Shown: positions 51,309-60,975, numbered from the stretch's first letter. The stretch is 64,000 nucleotides of DNA from JALHVH01 sp964585685 (GCA_964585685.1 CAZPEP010000055.1:34587-98586), one strand, 5' to 3'. Notes: generated by a model from the letters alone, not told the origin. Made by a program: numbers and translations.

Positions 51309-52760
51309 TTACATATTCCTGTCGATGAACCCCTTCCGGAGGGTCATCCACAAGATCTTGATGTCCAGGGTGAAGGACCAGTTCTGGATATAGTAGAAAT
51401 CGTATTCCAACCGCTTCTCGATCGAGGTGTCCTGGCGGAGGTTGTGGACCTGGGCCCAGCCGGTGATGCCGGGCTGGACCCTGTGACGCAGCATGTACTT
51501 GGGGATCTTCTCCCGAAACTCCTGGACGAAGGCCGGCCGCTCCGGGCGCGGCCCGATGAGACTCATCTCCCCCTTGAGGACGTTGACGAACTGGGGGACC
51601 TCGTCGATGCTGTACTTGCGGAGGAACCGCCCCAACCGGGTGATGCGGGGATCGTCCCGGTCCGACATGACGGGGCCCGTCACCTTCTCGGCGTCGCAAA
51701 TCATCGTCCGGAACTTGTGGATGACGAAGCGCCGTCCGTCCAGGCTGATCCGCTCCTGATGGTAGAAGACCGGCCCCCGGGAGGCCAGCTTGACCAGGAC
51801 CGCGACGATCAGCATGAACGGCGCGAGGATGACCAGGAGCAAGGCCGAGACGAGCATGTCGGTCGCCCGCTTGACGAGCTCAGGCACCCCCTTGAGCGGG
51901 ACGTCGTCGATCGTAATGACCGGAAATCCGTCGAGGTCCTGGATATTGGCCTTGAGGGTCAGGAGCTGGAAGAGGTCCGGGATGAGGCGGACGTGGACGG
52001 GATACTTGTCGATGATCCGGAAGGCCTCGACGATCTTGGCATAGTTGTAGAAGTCCAAGGCTACATAAACCTCGGAAACGCCGTATTCCTCGATGACGGG
52101 CCCGAGCTCGGCGAGCGGGCCCAAGACCTTGAACCCGCCGCCGTCGACCCCGATCTCCGTCCCTTTGGCAAGCCCATCGTCCACGAAACCCAGGACCCGG
52201 AACCCCAGGTCCCGGAAGCCGGCCAGTTTCTGGGCGACGGTCTTACCCATGTCGCCCGCGCCAACGATGAGGACGTTGGTCAGGTTCAGCCCCCGGCCGT
52301 AGCGGCGCTTCATAAAGAAGTAGACCTGGTTCCGGAAGATGAGGATGACGAAGATCACGGTCACGAAATAGACGGCCAGGAAGCCGTGGGAGAGCTTGAA
52401 GGTCATCCGGTAGATGGGCGCCTGCCCCTGGCTGTAGTTGTATAGATAGTTCAGGACGGAAAAAACCACGAGAATGGTTAGAATGCCGTTGATGGAAGCA
52501 TATAGGAAGTCGTCGATCCGGGCGCGCCGGAGCCTTGTCTTGTAAAAGCCTTGCAGGTAGAAGATGCCGAGATGCACGGCGAGGAACAGGGGAAAGGCCA
52601 CGACGTAGGACCGGAGCGGCGGGATGCCCCGGGCGGGATCGACGGGGATGATGTAAGCGTAGAAGCGGAAGAGGTAGGAATAGAAGTAGGAGAATAGGAT
52701 GGCCAGGCTGTCGGCTAGGACGAACAGTCCGATCAGCCGGAGGCGCTTTTCCCTGATCAC
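51309..52760 (-). CDS. Polyprenyl-phosphate glycosylphosphotransferase (WcaJ/PssY type)
   Basis: I chose a GTG at 52760 because it overlaps the upstream stop (GTGA), a junction used elsewhere in this window; an ATG at 52784 is possible. 483 residues: four or five N-terminal helices, a CoA-binding-like Rossmann domain (VLIVGAGDMGKTVAQKLAGF), a fifth helix, and the bacterial sugar-transferase domain with KFRTM, DEVPQFVNVLKGEMSLIGPR and RVQPGITGWAQV. It loads the first sugar-1-phosphate, usually glucose, on undecaprenyl phosphate to start exopolysaccharide assembly. Confidence 0.92.
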   Translation of the reverse strand: MIREKRLRLIGLFVLADSLAILFSYFYSYLFRFYAYIIPVDPARGIPPLRSYVVAFPLFLAVHLGIFYLQGFYKTRLRRARIDDFLYASINGILTILVVFSVLNYLYNYSQGQAPIYRMTFKLSHGFLAVYFVTVIFVILIFRNQVYFFMKRRYGRGLNLTNVLIVGAGDMGKTVAQKLAGFRDLGFRVLGFVDDGLAKGTEIGVDGGGFKVLGPLAELGPVIEEYGVSEVYVALDFYNYAKIVEAFRIIDKYPVHVRLIPDLFQLLTLKANIQDLDGFPVITIDDVPLKGVPELVKRATDMLVSALLLVILAPFMLIVAVLVKLASRGPVFYHQERISLDGRRFVIHKFRTMICDAEKVTGPVMSDRDDPRITRLGRFLRKYSIDEVPQFVNVLKGEMSLIGPRPERPAFVQEFREKIPKYMLRHRVQPGITGWAQVHNLRQDTSIEKRLEYDFYYIQNWSFTLDIKILWMTLRKGFIDRNM

Positions 52761-53875
52761 GCCCGGGCTCCGCGCTCCGACCACGCCTTCCGGATGTACG
52801 AAGAAATCCCTTCCTTGAACATTTCCCGGGAGAATCGCATGGCGTTCGACCTGATCGTCTCCCTATTACACGCAAAGGTCCGGAACTTGTCAAGTGCGCC
52901 CAGGAGGCCGACGACGGTCGGTTCTTCGAAGAGGAGCCCCGTCTCCGCGGGGACGACCGTCTCCAGGGAGCCGCCGCGCCCGTAGGCGATGACCGGCGTC
53001 CCGCAGGCCTGGGCCTCTAGTGTGGCGATGCCGAAATCCTCTTCGCCTGGAAGAAGGAAGGCGGCCGCTCCCTGATAGAGGCGCCTGAGGTCCCCGGCCT
53101 CCACGGCGCCGAGGAATTCGACGTTCGCGCGAGCTCCCTTCCGGAGGGCCGGGTATTCAGGGCCGACGCCGACGATCTTCAGCGGTTCGCCCGTCCGGTT
53201 GAAAGCTTCGATCGCGAGGTCAATTCTCTTATAGGGGACCAGGGCCGATACGACCAGATGGTAATCCCCGCGGGGGACAGAACCGTCCGGCTTGTAGAAT
53301 TCCGTATCCACCGGAGGCGGGATGACGCCGGCCTCGCGCCGATAGTACTTCCCGACCCGGCGCGCGACGTTGGCCGAGTTGGCCACGAAACGGTCGACCC
53401 GCGCGGCTGAGACGGCATCCCAGGTCCGCAGGCGATGGATGATGGGCGGGATGAGCCAGCGCGAGAACGGGGACAATCGCTCCGGCGCAAAGTAGGAGAA
53501 ATACAGGTTCCAGGCGTAGCGCATCGGGGAATGGATATAACAAACGTGCAGGGCGTCCGGGGCCGGGATGGCCCCTTTTGCTACGCAGTGGGACGTCGAT
53601 ACAACAAGGTCGTACTCCTGGAGGTCGAACATCTCGATGGCCATGGGGAATAGCGGCAGGTACGACCTATATTTCTTCTCGAGGAACGGCATGCGCTGGA
53701 GGAAGCTCGTTCGGATGACGCGCTTTTCAATATCCGGATGCTGACTGCTCTTGACGTGGAACAGCGTATATATGGGGGCCTTGGGGAAGATCTCGGCCAG
53801 GACTTCGAGGACCTTTTCGCCTCCCCTCTGCCCTGTCAGCCAGTCGTGGACAAGGGCGACCTTCGCGTTTTCCAT
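52757..53875 (-). CDS. Glycosyltransferase family 4 protein
   Basis: 372 residues from the ATG at 53875 (an alternative ATG at 53884 adds three). The start ALVHDWLTGQRGGEKVLE is typical of GT4 mannosyl- or rhamnosyltransferases next to WcaJ genes. Later motifs: YIHSPMRYAWNLYFSYF, SALVPYKRIDLAIEAFN, and LPGEEDFGIATLEAQACGTP with the E-x7-E pair. It likely adds the second sugar to the lipid carrier. It is coupled to the glycosylphosphotransferase by the GTGA overlap. Confidence 0.9.
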   Translation of the reverse strand: MENAKVALVHDWLTGQRGGEKVLEVLAEIFPKAPIYTLFHVKSSQHPDIEKRVIRTSFLQRMPFLEKKYRSYLPLFPMAIEMFDLQEYDLVVSTSHCVAKGAIPAPDALHVCYIHSPMRYAWNLYFSYFAPERLSPFSRWLIPPIIHRLRTWDAVSAARVDRFVANSANVARRVGKYYRREAGVIPPPVDTEFYKPDGSVPRGDYHLVVSALVPYKRIDLAIEAFNRTGEPLKIVGVGPEYPALRKGARANVEFLGAVEAGDLRRLYQGAAAFLLPGEEDFGIATLEAQACGTPVIAYGRGGSLETVVPAETGLLFEEPTVVGLLGALDKFRTFACNRETIRSNAMRFSREMFKEGISSYIRKAWSERGARA

Positions 53876-53991
53876 CGGGGCCATTATAACCCAAGGACCG
53901 GATGTATTGGAAGGCGGGTCCTTCGTTGGGAATCGCGTTCGAAGGGCTCGGGGACATCCCTCCATCCTTCGTGGGGCGAGTCCAAGGAAGG

Positions 53992-55131
53992 CTATGAGCC
54001 GCGAGCCTTCATGGACAGGACCTCGATGTAGAGCGATTCCGTTTCGCTGATCATGCGCTCGACGGAGAACCGCGGCGGGATCTCGGTCCGAGCGGCATCG
54101 CCGAGCTGATGGGCAAACTCCCGGTCCTTGAGGAGGAGTATGATGGCCGCGGCCAGAGCGCCAGGGTCCCCAGGCGGCACAAGGATCCCGGTCGCCCCGC
54201 TTCTGATAATCTCCCGGACGCCGTCGATGTCGGTCGCGACGATGGGCTTCCCAAGGGCGGCGGCCTCGACGAGGACATATGGCAGGCCTTCCCAGAGGGA
54301 AGGAAGAACAAACAGATCCGCGGCTGCCAGGATATCCAACGCATCCGTTCTCTCCCCAAGGAGGGCGGCGTTGTCCCCAATCCGGAGCGCCTTGACCTCG
54401 ACTGCGAGCCGGTCCGCGAGCGGCCCGCCTCCCGCGACCACGACTTGGACATCCGGAATTTCGGCTCGGACCAGAGAAACGGCCCTGAGGAGATAGGTCA
54501 CGCCCTTCTGCCTGTGGAGCCTGGAGACGGCTACGACAAGCGGTCTCCCGACGGCCCCTAACTCGGCCCGCACCGCCGCCGGATCGCGGAGGCGCCCCGG
54601 TGGGATCGGAGGGACGCCGTTCCTGATGAGCCTGGCCTTGGGCGGCAGGGCGAGCCTCAGGCGCGCGGCACGCTCCATGTCCGCGACTGAGACAAAAACC
54701 ACCGCGTCCGTGGACCGGGAAAGCCGGCGCTCCAGGACGATGAATGCCCGTTTCGCCGCCGGATTTCGGTAGTGGAGGTAGTGGATGCCGTGGACCGTAT
54801 GGACGACGGCCGGAGTCCCGGCCTTTCGAGCCGCAAGGCGCCCGTAGAGCCCGGCGATGCCCCCGTGGGTATGGAGGACGTCGACGGCGTTTTCTCGAAG
54901 GACCGTGGCGAGCACGCCGGCCGTCGAGATGCCCGAGAATTTTCCAAGCCGGATGGGAACGTGTCGAATCCCTATCCTCTTGAGCTCGTCGACGAGCGGG
55001 CCCCCTTCCTCGGACGCGACGAGGATCTCGAATTTCTCCTTGTCCAGGCCCCGGGCCAGCGTCAGGACGGTGACCTGCCCCCCGCCGAGGAACGGCCTGT
55101 CTATCATTTCGAGGACCCGGACTCGTGTCAC
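53992..55131 (-). CDS. Glycosyltransferase family 4 protein
   Basis: 379 residues from a GTG at 55131 that overlaps the previous stop (GTGA). GT-B motifs: EMIDRPFLGGGQVTVLTLAR, HTHGGIAGLYGRLAARKAGT, VAVSRLHRQKGVTYLLRAV and DLFVLPSLWEGLPYVLVEAA. The open frame goes on upstream, but only as the shadow of the next gene. There is a 107-base gap before the following gene at 53884, which may hold an internal promoter. Confidence 0.9.
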   Translation of the reverse strand: MTRVRVLEMIDRPFLGGGQVTVLTLARGLDKEKFEILVASEEGGPLVDELKRIGIRHVPIRLGKFSGISTAGVLATVLRENAVDVLHTHGGIAGLYGRLAARKAGTPAVVHTVHGIHYLHYRNPAAKRAFIVLERRLSRSTDAVVFVSVADMERAARLRLALPPKARLIRNGVPPIPPGRLRDPAAVRAELGAVGRPLVVAVSRLHRQKGVTYLLRAVSLVRAEIPDVQVVVAGGGPLADRLAVEVKALRIGDNAALLGERTDALDILAAADLFVLPSLWEGLPYVLVEAAALGKPIVATDIDGVREIIRSGATGILVPPGDPGALAAAIILLLKDREFAHQLGDAARTEIPPRFSVERMISETESLYIEVLSMKARGS

Positions 55132-56039
55132 GGCCCCCCTCCCTTCGCCCCCCGAAGGGCTTCCCGGAATTCGCTCCGGAGCGCCGCTCCGTCCGGGTCC
55201 CGCCCGAACGCACGGCTCAGGGAAAGCCCGGCCAGGGAGAACCTCAGGTAGGCCTTGAGGAGAAAAAGCGAAGCCGCCGAGCCGTGTTTCCGATAGAAAC
55301 GGAGCTGGCTTTTCCGGTATTCCACGCGGCTCCGGAGCCACCGGGCCGAGGTTGAGGCGCCGCCATGATGCAAGGATGCGGCGTCGGGCAGGAATATCAC
55401 CCTCCATCCCTTGTCGAGGATCCGCTCGCAGAGGTCGAGGTCCTCGAAGTAGAGGAAGAACCCCTCGTCGAATCCTCCAGCCTCCAGGAACGCCTGACGC
55501 CGAGCCAGGAGGAAGGCCCCGCTCACCCAGCGGACCTCGCGCCGGCTCCTGTCCTTTCGAAGAGACCACGTCCTCAGGTGGTTCAGCAGACCCTTCTTCG
55601 CGAACTCGGCAAAGAAGCTCGTCCGGCCGCCGAACGAAGCCTGGAACGAACCAGCCGGCGTAAGGAGGGCGGGACCGACGACGCCCGTTTCAGGATGCGT
55701 CCGCATCTCCTCCATGAGGAGATCGAGCGCTCCCGAGTGAAGGACGACGTCCGTATTCATGAAGAGGAGGAATTCGCCCCGGCTTTCCCGGACGGCCCGG
55801 TTGTTCGCCCGGCCGAAGCCCTCGTTCTTTTCGTTCCGGATGAGCCTGATCCGGGGAAATCGCTCCGCGACGAGAGCGACGCTCCCGTCGGTCGAGGCAT
55901 TGTCGACGACGAGGACCTCGCGGTCGACGTTGCCGGCATTCACCTCGATCGCGGACAGGCATTCCGGAAGATGGGCGGCGTCGTTGAAGTTCACGAGGAC
56001 GATCGACAGGGCGGGCGCGGGACCAGTCTCAGCCTTCAA
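55128..56039 (-). CDS. Glycosyltransferase family 2 protein
   Basis: 303 residues from a TTG at 56039, supported by GGAGGA 5 bases upstream; the longer frame to 56177 is the shadow of the neighbour. GT-A motifs: SIVLVNFNDAAHLPECLSAI, VVDNASTDGS, the DXD-like FMNTDVV, and WVSGAFLLARRQAFLEAGGF with FLYFEDLDLC. This is the rhamnosyl/WbbL-like GT2 subgroup. It overlaps both neighbours in the exopolysaccharide operon. Confidence 0.9.
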   Translation of the reverse strand: MKAETGPAPALSIVLVNFNDAAHLPECLSAIEVNAGNVDREVLVVDNASTDGSVALVAERFPRIRLIRNEKNEGFGRANNRAVRESRGEFLLFMNTDVVLHSGALDLLMEEMRTHPETGVVGPALLTPAGSFQASFGGRTSFFAEFAKKGLLNHLRTWSLRKDRSRREVRWVSGAFLLARRQAFLEAGGFDEGFFLYFEDLDLCERILDKGWRVIFLPDAASLHHGGASTSARWLRSRVEYRKSQLRFYRKHGSAASLFLLKAYLRFSLAGLSLSRAFGRDPDGAALRSEFREALRGAKGGGP

Positions 56040-57180
56040 GGCAATCCTCCAGGACGCGCTCGATCTTCCGGACCTGGCCTGCCAGCGAATAGTTTGCGGC
56101 GACGAACCTCCGGCCGCCCTCGCCAAGCCTTCGTGAGAGCACGGGGTCGTCGAGCAGGCGGGCGATCCCGGCCGCAAGGAGCCCGGGCTCGGGCGACTCC
56201 ATGAGGAGCCCGGTCTCGCCGTCCTTGATCACTTCCGGAAGGCCTCCCTTCGCCGCGGCTATGACGGGCGTTCCGGTCGCCATGGCTTCGAGCGCAATGC
56301 GGCCCAACGAATCCACCGAGGATGCGACGACAAGGACGTCAAGCAGGCCAAGGATCCCCTCCAGGTCGTCCCGATAGCCGAGCACCAGGACGTTCCGCTC
56401 CAGCCTGAGCCTCCCGACGGTCTCGCGGATCCTTTCGTAATATCCGGCGTCGTCCACGGCTCCGACCACGAGGAGCCTGAGACCCGGGCGTGCCCGCCGG
56501 AGGATGTCCGCCGCGAGCACGGCCTCCATCTGCCCTTTGCCGGGGTAGATCTTGCCGACGACGCCGACGACCGGGACCCCCGGCTTGATGCCCAGAGAGC
56601 TCCTGAGGGCGGACGTGTCAGGCGCTGGGCCGTTCCGGATGGCGATGCCGTTCCCGATGACGACGGCCTTGCCGGACCCCGCGAAGGCCTGGGCCGAAGC
56701 CTCGGAGTTGGCGACGATGCGGTCCGAGAGCCGGACCATGCGCCGGACGAGAGCCTTGCGCCCAAAGACGTACTTGAGGAGCGGCGTTTTTCCGTCCAGG
56801 ATCTCATGGATAAACCAAATATGGGGAACGCCCGTCCGCCGGGCGGCATAGGCGCCTGTCCAGACGGCCGACGTGTTCGTGACGACGAGGCCGATCCTGC
56901 GGCTTCGGATGAGCCGCGCCGCCGCTCGCGTTCCACGGATATTCCAGAGACCGGAAAACGGCTGTTTCCAAACCTTGGTCGCTTCGGTCAGAGTCCACTT
57001 CATCGGCAGGACCAAGCATTCTATCCCGGCTCCGGCGGCAGCCTCGGTGAGGCGTCCGGGACGCGGCACGGCGAGGAGCGGGGAAAACTCCCGGCGGTCA
57101 AGCCCCCGGATCGTGTCTAGGAGCATCCGCTCGGCGCCGTTGAGCTCGGACGTATGGGACACGAACAGGATGATCTTCAT
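56029..57180 (-). CDS. Glycosyltransferase family 4 protein
   Basis: 383 residues. ILFVSHTSELNGAERMLLDT is the N-terminal nucleotide-sugar transferase start. Others are GVVGKIYPGKGQMEAVLAAD, VLGYRDDLEGILGLLDVLVV, and ALEAMATGTPVIAAAKGGLP with the donor-binding Glu pair. The ATG at 57180 overlaps the previous stop by 4 bases. Confidence 0.9.
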   Translation of the reverse strand: MKIILFVSHTSELNGAERMLLDTIRGLDRREFSPLLAVPRPGRLTEAAAGAGIECLVLPMKWTLTEATKVWKQPFSGLWNIRGTRAAARLIRSRRIGLVVTNTSAVWTGAYAARRTGVPHIWFIHEILDGKTPLLKYVFGRKALVRRMVRLSDRIVANSEASAQAFAGSGKAVVIGNGIAIRNGPAPDTSALRSSLGIKPGVPVVGVVGKIYPGKGQMEAVLAADILRRARPGLRLLVVGAVDDAGYYERIRETVGRLRLERNVLVLGYRDDLEGILGLLDVLVVASSVDSLGRIALEAMATGTPVIAAAKGGLPEVIKDGETGLLMESPEPGLLAAGIARLLDDPVLSRRLGEGGRRFVAANYSLAGQVRKIERVLEDCLEG

Positions 57181-58313
57181 CGCCCCCCCGCCGTCTTTTC
57201 GTAGAACGCCAGCGTCTGGCGGGCGGTCTCCGGCCAGCCGAAGAGCGAGGCCCGCCGCTTGCCTCTTTCCGCGAGCTCGCGCCGCCTCGGTTCGTCTTCC
57301 ATGAGCTCAAGGATGACCCGGGCAATGTCCGCAGGATCTTCGGGCTCGAAATAGGCCGCGGCGTCCCCCCCGACTTCAGGAAGCGCGCCGGTCCGGGAGA
57401 CCGCCGCCGGCAGACCCGAGGCCATGGCTTCGAGGAGCGGGAGTCCGAACCCTTCGCACAGGGACGGAAATGCGAAGAGCCAGGCGAGTCGGTAGAGATC
57501 GCGGACCTCGGTGTCCGGGAGATAGCCGAGGTTTCGGACCGCGGGCCCGAGGCCGAGCCTCTCCGCGGCCGCGCCGACCTCGGCCGAAGCCTCCCCTTCC
57601 CTTCCGGCGAGGACGAGATCGACCGGTTCTCCTGCCCGCCGGACCCGGGCCAGGGCCTCGAGGAGATTCACGAGGTTCTTTCGTTTTTCGATGGCCCCCA
57701 CGAACAGGATGAAGCGTTTCGGGAGGCGGTGCCTGCGACGCGTCTCTTCCAAGGCCACGGCCGGGACGTTTTCGGCGAACAGGGGGTTCAGACCGAGCGG
57801 CGCGACCGCGATCTTCTCCTCGGGCACCGGGAACCGTTCGAGGATGGACCGTCTGGTGAACTCGGAAATGGCCAGAATGCCGTCGGCCGCACCGAGGGAA
57901 GCGCCTACCTTCCCCGCGAAAACGCGCCGGGCCTCCCGGACGGACCGTCCTGGGTCGTCGAGGAAGAACAAGTCATAGACCGTGACGATCTTCCGCGAGC
58001 GGCCCGGCAGGGGCATGGGCGTCGGGGAATGGGTTAGGTCGAGCCGCCCGCCGAAGTACCGTTCAAACGGAGGCCAGGACATGCGGTACCAGAGGAAGTT
58101 CACAGCTCGGACCGGAACCCGGAGGTCCCGGAACCGCAGCCGCGCGAACGGCGGGATCTTCTCCGGCGGAAAACGCTGCTTCCATGAGGAACTGAACAGG
58201 CAATACTCGTTGCTCATATCGATAAGGGCGAGCTCGAAGAGGAGGTGGCGGAGATACGTGCCGACCCCGGTCTCGCGGCTGAGGAAAGGGCGGACATCCA
58301 CACCGATGCGCAT
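57177..58313 (-). CDS. Glycosyltransferase family 4 (mannosyltransferase-like)
   Basis: 378 residues. Motifs: IGVDVRPFLSRETGVGTYLR, LDLTHSPTPMPLPG, VTVYDLFFLDDPG, RFILFVGAIEKRKNLVNLLE and AFPSLCEGFGLPLLEAMASG. It is the first gene of the minus-strand exopolysaccharide operon, so its promoter must lie in 58314-58420, beside the dispersed repeat. Confidence 0.92.
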   Translation of the reverse strand: MRIGVDVRPFLSRETGVGTYLRHLLFELALIDMSNEYCLFSSSWKQRFPPEKIPPFARLRFRDLRVPVRAVNFLWYRMSWPPFERYFGGRLDLTHSPTPMPLPGRSRKIVTVYDLFFLDDPGRSVREARRVFAGKVGASLGAADGILAISEFTRRSILERFPVPEEKIAVAPLGLNPLFAENVPAVALEETRRRHRLPKRFILFVGAIEKRKNLVNLLEALARVRRAGEPVDLVLAGREGEASAEVGAAAERLGLGPAVRNLGYLPDTEVRDLYRLAWLFAFPSLCEGFGLPLLEAMASGLPAAVSRTGALPEVGGDAAAYFEPEDPADIARVILELMEDEPRRRELAERGKRRASLFGWPETARQTLAFYEKTAGGR

Positions 58314-58424
58314 TTGGCCTCAATGTATCGTCCGACCCCCCAAAAGTCAAGGAATGCGCCCGCCCTCGGGCTTAAACGACAGCCGTAAGGACATCGATAG
58401 GCAGTTTGTTCAGTCAACCCCTCG

Positions 58425-58575
58425 ACTTCCCGGTCCTGGCAAGGCCAAGGCCGGGGCTTGTTCGGGGGTTAACCCTGAGCCCCGCTTCGCGCTTCGCGTC
58501 CCCGCCATGAAAAGCGGGACGCCCATCTTAGGCCCCGCCTTTCATGGCGGGGTAGCGTCGGCGAACGGGTCAATA
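58425..58575. repeat. Dispersed hairpin repeat, copy C (double)
   Basis: The first half (58430-58520) matches copy A and includes the imperfect palindrome GTCCCCGCC-ATGAAA-AGCGGGAC. The second half (58529-58575) matches copy B and holds CCCCGCC-TTTCAT-GGCGGGG (58533-58552). The two hairpins thus lie side by side here, as if copies A and B were each one half of a full element. It occupies the space between the exopolysaccharide operon and the S46 peptidase gene. Confidence 0.78.
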
Positions 58576-58640
58576 AAATGACCCGGTTGCTTTGCACTTT
58601 CAATAGAGATAAGCTTATTTCGTTCAGTATAGGAGAGCTT

Positions 58641-60668
58641 ATGAATAAATCAAGATTTCGAGCGTTCTTCGTCTTGTGCTTATCGGTTTTCTCAAGTTAT
58701 TTGGCCGCCGATGAAGGACTGTGGCTCTTCAATAAGCCGCCGATCGAGATCGTCCGTCAGAAATATCGTTTCACCATCACTCCCGAATGGATGAATCATT
58801 TTCAGCTGGCGTCGACAAACCTGGATGGGTCATCAGCCTTCGTATCTCCGCATGGGTTGGTCCTCTCTGTTCACCACGGCGCGTCTGTTCTTATCGAACT
58901 CAGCACGAAAGACCGTGACCTTCTGAAATCGGGCTTCTATGCAAGAACCCTCGAGGAGGAACTCAAGTGCCCCGGAATGGAGCTCCTCGTCCTCAAGGGG
59001 ATCGAGGACGTCACCGCACAGATCCTTGAGGTCGGCCAGGCGGGGATATCCTATTCCGATGTCGTCAAAGTCAGAGGGGAGAAGATCACCGAGATTGAAA
59101 AGACGGCCTCGGAAAAAACAGGCCTTCGCTGCCGCGTGGTCAGTTTTTATGCCGACAACACTTTTCATCTCTATAAATATAGGGTGTATTCGGATATCCG
59201 CCTTGTCTTTTCTCCTGAAGAAACCATCGCTTCCTTCGGAGGGGATCCGGACAATTTCGATTATCCCCGGCAGTGCCTGGATATCTGTCTTTTCCGCGTC
59301 TGGGAAGACGGGAAACCGCTCGAATCCTCCCATTATCTGAAATGGAGTCCGATCGGCCCCAAAGAGGGCGAGCTAATTTTTCTGTCCGGAACCCCCGGAG
59401 GAACGTCCCGATTCCTCACATGTTCCCAGCTCGAGTTTCTCAGGGATATTAGCTTTCCCTTCGAGATCGCTATCCGGCAAAAAAAGCGCGAGGTCATTCA
59501 TGCTTATGGAAAAATGGGACCTGAGGAAGCTCGGCTGGCGTCAATCAAAGTCTCGGGGCTTGAAAACGGTCTTAAGGCCATGAGGGGCTACTTCTCCGGG
59601 CTGCAGGATGCCGACTTGATGAGAAGGAAGGCCGAAGAGGAGAACGCGATCCGGGAATGGATCAAACAAGATCCTGAACTTGAGAAAGAAGCGGGAGGCG
59701 CTTGGAATGAAATCGGCGCAGCCCAAACACAATACGCGTCTTTCTACAGGAAGAACGCTCTTATTGCGGATGGTCGCGGATTCGATACGGCCTATTTTCG
59801 CTTGGCACGCGCGATCATCCGCCAAGCGTCCGGAGAGACCAAGGCTGATCCTCGGGCGCTTGAGCTCCCCAAACCTTTCGACGATGTTCTTGAAACGATG
59901 ACCTTGGCCAATTCCTTGGAACTTCTGAAAAAGGAATGCGGCGACATGGTTGAAGTCCGGTGGCTCGTCGGCGACCGTTCGACCGAGGAATTGGCGAAAG
60001 ATCTCGTCTCCGGCACAAAACTGAAGGATCCCGAATTCGTCCGGGCGCTCGTCCAGGGCGGGCCGGATGCCCCGGCTCTTTCCAATGATCCGATAATCAA
60101 ACTGGCCCTCCTTGTCGAACCCCTCGCTAAAGGATTGCGAGCTAAGGTTGCGGACGAAATCCGTTCCGTTGAGAACAGGAACAGCGAACTCATCCTCAAG
60201 GCCTGGTTTAAGTTCAAAGGAGATGCCTTGCGCCCGCCCGACGCAAACGGTTTTCTTCGGCTTTCCTTCGGGGTCGTTAAAGGTTTTATGGATAAGGGCC
60301 GGAAGATTCCTTATTGCATGGATTACCGGAGTCTTTATGAGAAAGCTATGAAATATGGGAACAAGCCTCCCTACGAGCTTCCCTCGCGGTTTGTCCAAAG
60401 GAAGGCTTCGATCGATCCCAATGTCGGCCTCAATTTCGTGACGACCGCCGATGCCATCGGAGGGAATTCAGGGTCTCCCTGCATCAATAAGAGAGGCGAG
60501 TTTATCGGGATTCTTTTTGATATCAACCCTCCGGCGCTGGCCAACCGCTTCATTTATGATGATACGAAGGCGCGGTCCATTTTGGTCCATTCAAGAGGAA
60601 TCCTCGAGGCCCTGCTCAAGGTTTATGACGCCAAACCGCTTGCCGACGAACTCATGGGGAAAAAGTGA
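58641..60668 (+). CDS. S46-family dipeptidyl peptidase
   Basis: 675 residues from the ATG at 58641, with AGGAG 5 bases upstream. A signal peptide ends near YLAADEG. S46 features: SAFVSPHGLVLSVHHGA with the catalytic His, FGGDPDNFDYPRQCLDICLF with the catalytic Asp region, and the nucleophile Ser in AIGGNSGSPCINKRGEF. DPP7/DPP11 relatives remove dipeptides in the periplasm of peptide-eating bacteria. The usual TNHHC box reads SVHHG, so the disulfide Cys next to the His is missing. Confidence 0.9.
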   Translation: MNKSRFRAFFVLCLSVFSSYLAADEGLWLFNKPPIEIVRQKYRFTITPEWMNHFQLASTNLDGSSAFVSPHGLVLSVHHGASVLIELSTKDRDLLKSGFYARTLEEELKCPGMELLVLKGIEDVTAQILEVGQAGISYSDVVKVRGEKITEIEKTASEKTGLRCRVVSFYADNTFHLYKYRVYSDIRLVFSPEETIASFGGDPDNFDYPRQCLDICLFRVWEDGKPLESSHYLKWSPIGPKEGELIFLSGTPGGTSRFLTCSQLEFLRDISFPFEIAIRQKKREVIHAYGKMGPEEARLASIKVSGLENGLKAMRGYFSGLQDADLMRRKAEEENAIREWIKQDPELEKEAGGAWNEIGAAQTQYASFYRKNALIADGRGFDTAYFRLARAIIRQASGETKADPRALELPKPFDDVLETMTLANSLELLKKECGDMVEVRWLVGDRSTEELAKDLVSGTKLKDPEFVRALVQGGPDAPALSNDPIIKLALLVEPLAKGLRAKVADEIRSVENRNSELILKAWFKFKGDALRPPDANGFLRLSFGVVKGFMDKGRKIPYCMDYRSLYEKAMKYGNKPPYELPSRFVQRKASIDPNVGLNFVTTADAIGGNSGSPCINKRGEFIGILFDINPPALANRFIYDDTKARSILVHSRGILEALLKVYDAKPLADELMGKK

Positions 60669-60975
60669 AATCGTTATTCGGTCGTGCGAAGGCTTGGTCT
60701 CACCCCAAGTGCAGGAGAACAATGAAAATCATCTGCATACGCGCCGTTTAAACGGAGCCATAAAGTACGAGGCCCTTGAAGAGCCGATGGGCCTGGTGCT
60801 TCCTGATCGGCACATAAATTTATGCCGACAAAGGCAGGGCGTTGGGTTCGATAGGCGGCCAGTTCGCCGCGCAAGTTCGGGGAATATGTCGTTGAGTTTT
60901 TTCAATGCCTATCTCGGACACTCCTGTGCTATAATATTTTCACCTTTTATTTCACTGCATAAAGAGAAAATACCT
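60669..60975. other. Intergenic region before the GWxTD gene
   Basis: 307 bases. A plus-strand frame is open through it, but only as an extension of the downstream gene, without a conserved motif. It probably holds that gene's promoter: TTGAGT near 60893 and TATAAT at 60931-60936 are visible, but too far apart to pair, so only the TATAAT is convincing. Confidence 0.45.

Noticed and set aside
60451..60975. Extended N-terminus of the GWxTD protein overlapping the S46 gene
   Set aside because: The extension lacks similarity and the ATG at 60976 is followed by a normal signal peptide.
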